From: CAZCBJ01 sp964496705
Lineage (GTDB): Bacteria; Chloroflexota; Anaerolineae; Anaerolineales; Anaerolineaceae
Assembly: GCA_964496705.1 (NCBI GenBank)
Contig: CAZCBJ010000183.1
Coordinates: 1-8,047, forward strand
Reading direction: 5' to 3'
DNA: 8,047 nucleotides
Below the pieces are notes generated by a model, which saw nothing but the letters and a program-made list of their open reading frames with translations, searched no databases and had not been told where the DNA came from. Made by a program: the position numbers and the translations under genes. Positions 1 to 5,077 of the stretch are shown here, piece after piece; position 1 is the stretch's first letter, and each line of letters starts with the position of its first letter.

Positions 1-55
1 CGTCTCGTCCTGAATCCAGCGCGGCTCATCTTTCGTCGGCAGCACAATGCCTACC
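1..55. repeat. 55-bp exact direct repeat, copy at window edge
   Basis: Identical base for base to 1036-1090 and 1035 bp (345 codons) away, in the same reading frame. It encodes residues 394-411 of the binding protein, the same peptide as residues 49-66. The match stops at base 56. Being exactly 55 bp long and flush with the sequence end, it looks like a k-mer overlap left where an assembler met a repeat. Confidence 0.95.
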
Positions 56-1233
56 TTGCCAGTTATGGAAGGAGCAGCCCCGCCGTCCAGCCCGGTGAAG
101 TCGCTGGCAGGATAGTAACCGGAGTCGATGATGGCGGCCTTGACATTCTCCTTCGTCACCGTCACGATGGCGGAGGGTTTGGCCGGAACTTCGATCTTGC
201 CGTTGTTGTAAGAGGTGGTCTTTTCAGGGGCGCTTCCGCCGAGGTAGGCAAGGGCTGCGGTGATGGCATCCTGCACCAGGGTGCGCACATCCTTCAGCAC
301 CGTCATGGATTGTTTGCCATCAATGATGTATTGCACTGACGCCTTCTCAGCATCCTGACCCGAGATGTAGTACTTGGTCACGTCCTTGTCAGCCGCAAAC
401 GCATCCGCGATCGAGCGCGCCGTGCCATCATTCGGGGCTACAATAAATACCGTCCCCTTGTCTTCCACCTTCGCCGCTGTCAGGTTCGCTTCCGCCAGGT
501 TCTTCGCCACGTCAAACTTCCACTCCGTGGTCACCTGTCCGATGATCTTCGCCATCTCTTCGCGGCTCAGCTTGGCCTTGTCCTGCAGCGCCACTGCTTC
601 GCTCGAGTTCTTGATCACAAACGTCCCATCCGCAACCTTCGGCTGCAGCTTGTTCCATGCCCCTTCGAAGAACAGGAACGCATTGTTGTCTGATGCCGCC
701 CCCGCATACAGAAACAGATTGTTCCCCTTCCCGCTGGCGTTGTCGATCAAATACTGACCCCATGCCTCGCCCACAGCTACGCTGTCGAACGTCACATAGT
801 AGTCCACCGCTTCTGTGTCCCGGATCAAACGATCATACGAGATCACTTTCACACCCGCCGCCCGCGCAGCTTCGGCTGCTGCCGCCGCCGCCGTGCCGTC
901 CTGCGGGCAGATGATCAAAACCTGTATGCCCTGGCTGATCAGCGCTTCTACATTCGCTTTCTCTTTCGCACTGTCGCCCTGGCTGAACAGAATCTGCACT
1001 TCATACCCGGCTTTGGTCAACGCGTCTTTGAAGCGCGTCTCGTCCTGAATCCAGCGCGGCTCATCTTTCGTCGGCAGCACAATGCCTACCGCCAGTTTTT
1101 TGCCGGTTTCGCCGGTATCCGCAGGCTTCGTGGCTTGCGGAGCCTGGGTGGCCTTGGGGCTGCACGCTGCCAGCAGTGTCGCAGCGATTATCATCACAGC
1201 CACAAGGACGTAAAACGTTTTATTCTTGAGCAT
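1..1233 (-). CDS. chvE: ChvE/XylF-like sugar ABC transporter substrate-binding lipoprotein, 3'-partial
   Basis: Extracytoplasmic binding protein that would deliver monosaccharides to a CUT2-type ABC importer. 411 codons are readable from the ATG at 1233, with no stop before the window edge. Residues 1-23 are a signal peptide ending in the lipobox LLAAC, so Cys24 is probably lipidated. A T/P/A-rich linker (25-45) follows, then a periplasmic-binding fold from about 47. ChvE-like motifs are VGIVLPTKDEPRWIQDE (49-65), SYDRLIRD, VDYYVTFDS, SDNNAF, YISGQDAEKASVQ, TSYNNGK and IDSGYY (369-374). ChvE normally ends just after that last motif. Here a short linker leads in frame at 394 to an exact repeat of residues 49-66, so a second binding domain or a collapsed tandem copy probably begins. 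AAGGAG (1246-1241) lies 7 bases before the start. Permease and ATPase genes would be expected beyond the left edge. Family assignment is firm; the sugar is unknown. Confidence 0.9.
   Translation of the reverse strand, partial: MLKNKTFYVLVAVMIIAATLLAACSPKATQAPQATKPADTGETGKKLAVGIVLPTKDEPRWIQDETRFKDALTKAGYEVQILFSQGDSAKEKANVEALISQGIQVLIICPQDGTAAAAAAEAARAAGVKVISYDRLIRDTEAVDYYVTFDSVAVGEAWGQYLIDNASGKGNNLFLYAGAASDNNAFLFFEGAWNKLQPKVADGTFVIKNSSEAVALQDKAKLSREEMAKIIGQVTTEWKFDVAKNLAEANLTAAKVEDKGTVFIVAPNDGTARSIADAFAADKDVTKYYISGQDAEKASVQYIIDGKQSMTVLKDVRTLVQDAITAALAYLGGSAPEKTTSYNNGKIEVPAKPSAIVTVTKENVKAAIIDSGYYPASDFTGLDGGAAPSITGKVGIVLPTKDEPRWIQDET
1036..1090. repeat. 55-bp exact direct repeat, internal copy
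   Basis: Partner of the copy at 1-55. It encodes the start of the first sugar-binding domain (residues 49-66), which includes the ligand-site motif around RWIQDE. Identity breaks at 1091, where this copy reads into the N-terminal linker instead of the interdomain linker. Confidence 0.95.
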
Positions 1234-1240
1234 TTCCTTT

Positions 1241-1246
1241 TCTCCT
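1241..1246 (-). promoter_or_regulatory. Ribosome binding site of the sugar-binding protein gene
   Basis: Minus-strand AAGGAG ends 7 bases before the ATG at 1233 and fixes that start, which also gives a complete lipoprotein signal peptide. Confidence 0.8.
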
Positions 1247-1354
1247 TAAAATTGTGTGGAAAATTTTGGGATTTGTTTCACGCGAGTAAAATTGGTGGAT
1301 GATCTACCTGATTGTTTACCTCCTTTCACCTTCAGGCAACAATACACAACGCCT

Positions 1355-1373
1355 ATTACAGGTAATCACTATA
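1355..1373 (-). promoter_or_regulatory. Candidate promoter and operator of the sugar-binding protein gene
   Basis: The 226-bp gap between the kinase and binding-protein genes contains a minus-strand TATAGT (1373-1368) as a possible -10. The inverted repeat ATTAC-AG-GTAAT (1355-1366) would lie across the start of transcription, a typical repressor or activator position. No convincing -35 is seen at 16-18 bp: TTGAAT lies 14 bp and TTGGAT 20 bp upstream. An activator, perhaps the neighbouring response regulator, may therefore be needed. The leader would be about 130 nt. Tentative. Confidence 0.3.
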
Positions 1374-1410
1374 AGCAGTGTAGCAAAATTCAAATCCAAT
1401 TACAGCCGGT

Positions 1411-1442
1411 ATTCCCCTAATTTCATAGGGGGATTTCCCCCC
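1411..1442 (-). other. Alternative hairpins just after the ABC-kinase stop codon
   Basis: Read on the minus strand, a six-G tract, a five-C tract and a four-G tract follow the stop codon (1462-1460) by about 18-50 nt. The C tract (1432-1428) can pair with the G tract before it (GGGGG/CCCCC, 4-5-nt loop). It can also pair with the tract after it (ATCCCCCTA/TAGGGGAAT, one G-T wobble, 6-nt loop). The two stems exclude each other. There is no U-run, so this is not a standard intrinsic terminator. It could be an mRNA 3'-end stabiliser or an attenuator-like switch. Confidence 0.35.
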
Positions 1443-1459
1443 ATTTTGAAAAATATGCG

Positions 1460-3061
1460 CTATTTTGACCCTTCCGTATCCAATTCCACGCGTGGATGGG
1501 GGATCTCAACCACCAGCAGCGTCCCCCCTTCTGCGGAATGCTGAATGCGGAAACGCCCGCCCAGCAGCGCAACCCGTTCGCTGATTCCCAACAGGCCAAA
1601 ATGCCCATGCTCTGCCAGAGCAGCCAGATCCATTTCCTCATCCAGGCCTAACCCATCATCCTGCAGCGATAACTCCAATGCCCGCGGAGATGTGTGTCTG
1701 AGGACAAGCTGTACCCGCGTAGCCCGGGCATGCCGCCAAACATTGCTCAGACCTTCTTGAACAATCCGAAAAATGGACAGTTCAATCAGCTCAGGCAGGC
1801 GCCCCATGCTGGCTGGCAGAACCAATTCAACCGGAATCCCTGAACGCGAAGACCATTCGCGACTATACGATTTGATGGCCGCTCCCAAACCCAGGCTATC
1901 AATTGTTGGCGGGCGCAGGTTACCGCAAATACGCCGCAGGCCATCCACCAGTTCACGGATAGCCTGCTGCACATCCACCAGCCGGTCAACCCATGCGTCG
2001 GAAAGGCCCGACTCCATTGCTTCCAGGTCATAATTAATGCTGAGTAAGTCCTGGATGATCTGATCGTGCAGCTCTCGCGCCAGTTTTTTACGCTCCTGCT
2101 CTCGTTCGGAGATCAGCCGGCGCTGAGCGTCCTGCAGCGCCAGATTAACCCGGTCCAGGGCCTGCAATTGCTCGGCCAACTGGATGGTCAACTGACGGTT
2201 AAGCATATCCTCTGCAGCCAAATCCTTTTCAAGCATCATCTGATGAAAACGCAACTTTTCAGCATTTTCGCGGAAACGATCAGAACTGTCAAAATCCCAG
2301 ACCGCCGGCCCGGAACGATAGGCCTTCTGCCTGCCAACCAACAGGCTGATGACATGTTCCCGGTTGGTTTCATCTGTCCGCAGATCGGCTACTTTTTGTC
2401 CCTTGTGTAACACCATGATTCGGTCGGTCACTGCAAAAATATGGTCCAGATCATTGCTGCTGAACACCACAGAAGTGCCCTGCTGACGCCAGTTTTCTAT
2501 CTGGGTCAACAATCTTTGTTGATATGGATAACTCAACGAAACGGCCGGTTCGTCTATCACAATCATGCGAGTGGGATAGGTGAACACACGGGCAATGGCC
2601 AGCAACTGGCGTTGCTCACCGGTCAGGTTGGCCACTTTTTCATCTAGTGAGCTGATCGGCACGTCCAGCAAACTTAAGAGTCGCGCGGACTCGCGCGCCA
2701 TGCGGTCATAATCCATGATTTTTAAGAATCCAAAACCCGCCGGCCAGCCCAGCTCATTACCCAGAAAGATATTGCTGACCACATCCAGGTGGTCAGCCAG
2801 GTTGGGACGCTGGTGAATGACCCCAATTCCAAGGGACTGGGCGTTATATGGCCAGGTCAAACGCCGCCCGTTGAAAAATATTTCCCCCTCGCTGGGCTCA
2901 TATAACCCCGAAAGCAGCATCACCAGGACCGATTTTCCTGATCCAATGCTCCCCGTCAACCCCACCACTTCGCCCACGTGAATCTCAAAACTCACATGCT
3001 GGATTACGGGCAGGGTGCCGAAGGTTTTGGACAGATTGACAACCCTTAATAGAGGTTCCAT
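1460..3061 (-). CDS. ABC ATPase-histidine kinase fusion protein (CUT2-type ABC domain + HisKA_3 + HATPase_c)
   Basis: 533 aa with no membrane segment, so cytosolic. Residues 1-245 are one ABC domain resembling the N-terminal half of XylG/RbsA sugar ATPases: Walker A GSIGSGKS (37-44), Q-loop Gln84 in VIHQRPNLAD, the CUT2-like NIFLGNE, signature LTGEQ (146-150, the usual Gly is Glu149), and Walker B MIVIDE (166-171). Asn203 sits where the switch His is expected (SSNDLDHIF versus the family's SHKLDEIF). A helical, probably coiled-coil stretch (262-325) follows. Next come an HPK7/NarL-type H-box ARELHDQ with phospho-acceptor His332 and an HATPase domain with N-box VQEGLSN (434-440), DDGLGLD (468-474), FGLLGISER (488-496) and EGGT (511-514). 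Kinase motifs look intact, so it should autophosphorylate and pass phosphate to the divergent regulator. The usual second ABC domain of this transporter family is replaced by the kinase. The ABC part is probably sensory (inference). The start gives a natural ABC N-terminus; no proper Shine-Dalgarno is seen. Confidence 0.93.
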   Translation of the reverse strand: MEPLLRVVNLSKTFGTLPVIQHVSFEIHVGEVVGLTGSIGSGKSVLVMLLSGLYEPSEGEIFFNGRRLTWPYNAQSLGIGVIHQRPNLADHLDVVSNIFLGNELGWPAGFGFLKIMDYDRMARESARLLSLLDVPISSLDEKVANLTGEQRQLLAIARVFTYPTRMIVIDEPAVSLSYPYQQRLLTQIENWRQQGTSVVFSSNDLDHIFAVTDRIMVLHKGQKVADLRTDETNREHVISLLVGRQKAYRSGPAVWDFDSSDRFRENAEKLRFHQMMLEKDLAAEDMLNRQLTIQLAEQLQALDRVNLALQDAQRRLISEREQERKKLARELHDQIIQDLLSINYDLEAMESGLSDAWVDRLVDVQQAIRELVDGLRRICGNLRPPTIDSLGLGAAIKSYSREWSSRSGIPVELVLPASMGRLPELIELSIFRIVQEGLSNVWRHARATRVQLVLRHTSPRALELSLQDDGLGLDEEMDLAALAEHGHFGLLGISERVALLGGRFRIQHSAEGGTLLVVEIPHPRVELDTEGSK

Positions 3062-3070
3062 CCTGAGGTG

Positions 3071-3076
3071 ATTATA
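3071..3076 (-). promoter_or_regulatory. -10 box of the ABC-kinase gene
   Basis: Perfect minus-strand TATAAT, 9 nt before the ATG at 3061. Transcription starting about 7 nt downstream would leave only 2-3 nt of leader, so the mRNA is nearly leaderless. This agrees with the lack of a spaced Shine-Dalgarno. No good -35 is visible, which suggests activation by a bound regulator. Confidence 0.55.
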
Positions 3077-3108
3077 CCCGATTGATTTTCAGATACAGCG
3101 TGGTATAA
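3072..3108. promoter_or_regulatory. Inverted repeat spanning both divergent -10 boxes
   Basis: TTATACC (3072-3078) and GGTATAA (3102-3108) are a perfect 7-bp inverted repeat with a 23-bp spacer. Each arm contains the -10 of one of the divergent genes. A dimeric regulator or polymerase competition could co-ordinate both genes here. Autoregulation by the response regulator is plausible but not shown. Confidence 0.4.
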
Positions 3109-3109
3109 A
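3082..3109 (+). promoter_or_regulatory. Promoter of the response regulator gene, leaderless
   Basis: TTGATT (3082-3087) and TATAAA (3104-3109) are 16 bp apart. Six bases separate the -10 from the ATG at 3116, so transcription should begin at or next to the start codon. No Shine-Dalgarno is present in the CCC just before the ATG, as expected for a leaderless mRNA. Confidence 0.55.
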
Positions 3110-3115
3110 TGACCC

Positions 3116-4171
3116 ATGAGTGTCATCCGCATCCTCCTGGCCGATGATCATGCCATCGTACGCGCCGGCATCCGTAAAACCATTGACGAGATACCCGGGC
3201 TTAACGTTGTGGCTGAGGTGGGTGATGGTCCCCATTTGTTTGAAGTCCTGGCACACAATCCGATAGATTGCCTGTTGATTGACTTAACCATGCCCAATTT
3301 TGAACCGATTGCGGCCATCCGAGAAATACGTTCACTCTACCCGAACCTGAAGATTTTGGTCGTGAGCGCATACGACGATAATATTTATGTGCAAGGTTTA
3401 TTGGCAGCCGGGGTGCACGGTTATCACCTGAAAGATCAACCCCTCAATGATCTCAAATTGGCCATCCAGCGAGTACTGGCGGGAGAACGCTGGATATCCA
3501 GTCCGCTGATTGGCAAACTGGTCGATATCACACCCGGCAACGAGGTCAGCCCTCACCTTACCAGCCGCCAGCGCGAGCTGATGCGCCTGTTAAAACAAGG
3601 CTGTGACAACCAGACCATCGCCCAAGAGATGCAATTGAGCGTAAAAACCATTGAGAATCATCTTACCCGCCTTTACCGCCAACTCAACGTCGAAAGCCGC
3701 CTGGAAGCGGTCAATTTCATCATGCGCTACCCACAATTCCTCGGTGAAACTGGTCAGAAAGCCGCCCGCGCAGACCCGGCAATCCGTCCATTCACACATA
3801 CGCCCGGCAGCTTATCCATTCTGGTGGTGGATGACAATGCGCGCTACCGCACACAATTAAAACGTTTGCTTGGCAACCTTTATCCACAGGCCACCATCTA
3901 TGAAGCCGAGAACATTTCGGAATCAGTCCGCCTCGCCCAACAAGTGGACATCCGCCTGGTGTTGATCGATGTAGTGTTGGGCGATGACAACGGAATAACC
4001 TGTGCGCGGCGGATCAAGGTATTCCTGCCTCAGTGCCGCATCGTACTGATCAGCGCCTATCCTGACCGCGAATTTCACCGCCAGGGGCTGCAATCAGGCG
4101 CAGTGGCATTTCTGGACAAAAAAGATCTGGATCTGCCCATCCTGCGCCAACTGCTCGACGACCTGATCTAG
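3116..4171 (+). CDS. Response regulator, REC - LuxR/NarL-type HTH - REC
   Basis: 351-aa DNA-binding response regulator, probably the partner of the divergent ABC-kinase fusion. REC1 (about 4-125) has acidic Asp10/Asp11, phospho-acceptor Asp56 (LLIDLTMP), Ser84 and Lys106. The LuxR/NarL-type helix-turn-helix (about 146-203) carries LTSRQRELMRLL, the NQTIAQEM turn and recognition-helix region SVKTIENHL. An A/P-rich linker (210-230) leads to a second, complete REC2 (about 233-351) with Asp239/Asp240, Asp285 (LVLIDVVLG), Ser313 and Lys335. NarL-type regulators normally end after the HTH at about 210-220 aa. This one has an extra C-terminal receiver with all phosphorylation residues present. REC2 may gate DNA binding, act as a phosphate sink, or take a second input (inference). 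The family of its kinase neighbour (HPK7) normally pairs with NarL-type regulators, which supports a cognate pair. Confidence 0.94.
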   Translation: MSVIRILLADDHAIVRAGIRKTIDEIPGLNVVAEVGDGPHLFEVLAHNPIDCLLIDLTMPNFEPIAAIREIRSLYPNLKILVVSAYDDNIYVQGLLAAGVHGYHLKDQPLNDLKLAIQRVLAGERWISSPLIGKLVDITPGNEVSPHLTSRQRELMRLLKQGCDNQTIAQEMQLSVKTIENHLTRLYRQLNVESRLEAVNFIMRYPQFLGETGQKAARADPAIRPFTHTPGSLSILVVDDNARYRTQLKRLLGNLYPQATIYEAENISESVRLAQQVDIRLVLIDVVLGDDNGITCARRIKVFLPQCRIVLISAYPDREFHRQGLQSGAVAFLDKKDLDLPILRQLLDDLI

Positions 4172-4213
4172 GCTGCAGTTTTCCACGAAATACGCTCATG
4201 GAGCCCGGATTTG

Positions 4214-4244
4214 CCTGTCTTGGAACAGGTAGTTATTGTATAAT
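4214..4244 (+). promoter_or_regulatory. Candidate promoter with inverted repeat before the membrane protein gene
   Basis: TATAAT (4239-4244) is a perfect -10, leaving a leader of about 43 nt before the ATG at 4294. The inverted repeat CCTGT-N6-ACAGG (4214-4229) lies just upstream, where an operator would overlap the -35 region. It could instead be a weak terminator hairpin for the regulator gene, since T-rich sequence follows. TTGGAA (4220-4225) is only 13 bp from the -10, so -35 recognition would be poor. Confidence 0.4.
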
Positions 4245-4283
4245 TCATTCGAACCCCCTCTACTTGTTTTTCATCGTCATACC

Positions 4284-4288
4284 GGAGG
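4284..4288 (+). promoter_or_regulatory. Ribosome binding site that fixes the membrane protein start
   Basis: GGAGG lies 5 nt before the ATG at 4294. This favours that codon over the in-frame upstream ATG at 4198, which has no such site and precedes the likely -10 box. Confidence 0.8.
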
Positions 4289-4293
4289 CATCC

Positions 4294-4998
4294 ATGGACG
4301 ATATCACCCTCAACCTGATCGTACTGCTCGTGCTGGGCGTGATCGGCGGGCTGGCATTCCTCTTTTTCCGCTCGCGCGCGTCCAAACGCAGCGCGGACCA
4401 GGTGGCCGGTGCGCAGAAACGCGGCTGGCAGGTGGAGGAATTTGCCGAAGACAACCGCGCCGGGCGGCGCTTCCACGGAGAGCAGGACGGCGTGACCTGG
4501 ACGGCTGAAGCCGCACTCACCACCACCCGCGCCGCCGATTACACTGGCGTCGAATTCAACCAGACCCCCGAAACTGTCTGGCGCACCTCCGCTGTCACGC
4601 TGCCGCAAGGGCTGCTGCTGCTCGGCACGCGCAGCGGATCAACGGACGCCGGTGTGCAGGCGCTGGGCGGTCTGGCCGGCGGGCTGATTCAAAAAGCGCT
4701 GGAGTTGATGCTGGGCGCGGATTCCGCGCTGGCGGCCGGCTTGAAAGAACACCCTGTGCTGGGCATGCTCAACAACCGCTTCATGGTCTGGGCGCACAGC
4801 GCCGAGGTGGCCCAGCGCCTCAACAGCCCCGTGGTGCGCTCGGCGCTGGCCGCCTGGCCATCCGAATATCAGTTGCGCGCGAAACTCAGCCCTGCCGGGC
4901 TGGAAATCACCCTCCCCGGGCAGCGCCTCCAGGACCCGGCTGCGCTGGAAAAGCTGGTCCGCCTGGGTGTGAGATTGGCCAGCAGCCTGCGCGCCTAG
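4294..4998 (+). CDS. Single-pass membrane protein of unknown function
   Basis: 234 aa from the ATG at 4294, chosen for its GGAGG site. I do not recognise a family. Residues 6-25 form a hydrophobic membrane anchor (LNLIVLLVLGVIGGLAFLFF), followed at once by basic RSRASKR. By the positive-inside rule the remaining ~205 residues should be cytosolic. That part is soluble in character, with a GRRFHGEQDGVTWTAEA stretch, a Gly/Leu-rich middle (GVQALGGLAGGLIQKALELM) and a basic Leu-rich C-terminal helix (VRLGVRLASSLRA). No catalytic motif or cysteine pair stands out. It lies 122 bp after the regulator gene and 79 bp before the glycosidase gene on the same strand. It shares the high GC of the glycosidase. 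A link to either neighbour is possible but nothing in the sequence proves it. Confidence 0.85.
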   Translation: MDDITLNLIVLLVLGVIGGLAFLFFRSRASKRSADQVAGAQKRGWQVEEFAEDNRAGRRFHGEQDGVTWTAEAALTTTRAADYTGVEFNQTPETVWRTSAVTLPQGLLLLGTRSGSTDAGVQALGGLAGGLIQKALELMLGADSALAAGLKEHPVLGMLNNRFMVWAHSAEVAQRLNSPVVRSALAAWPSEYQLRAKLSPAGLEITLPGQRLQDPAALEKLVRLGVRLASSLRA

Positions 4999-5011
4999 TC
5001 CGCGATCCATC

Positions 5012-5055
5012 TCCAGCCCGCACACCGCCCATGGACGGAACTGGAAGTTTTTTTT
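5012..5055 (+). terminator. Possible intrinsic terminator after the membrane protein gene
   Basis: TCCAG (5012-5016) can pair with CTGGA (5041-5045). The 24-nt loop holds a small CCG/CGG stem, and a run of eight T (5048-5055) follows two bases later. The U-run is convincing but the stem is short, so termination may be partial and allow some read-through into the glycosidase gene. TACTAT (5055-5060) could also be a -10 for the next gene, though no -35 is evident. Confidence 0.4.
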
Positions 5056-5077
5056 ACTATCTGGAAAGAAAGAACCC

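Noticed and set aside
374..757. 127-aa plus-strand open frame
   Set aside because: Antisense to the clearly coding ChvE-like gene, Ser/Ala-rich, with no motif or ribosome site.
1318..1326. Strong minus-strand AAAGGAGGT in the kinase to binding-protein gap, suggesting a leader peptide
   Set aside because: No ATG, GTG or TTG lies 5-10 nt downstream. The real ribosome site for the next gene is at 1246-1241.
2066..2410. 114-aa plus-strand open frame
   Set aside because: Antisense to the coiled-coil and linker part of the ABC-kinase fusion, with no family resemblance.
4198..4293. Upstream in-frame ATG for the membrane protein, adding 32 residues
   Set aside because: The extra stretch covers a likely -10 box, has no ribosome site and would put a Cys-containing segment before the natural membrane anchor. 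The GGAGG before 4294 decides the start.
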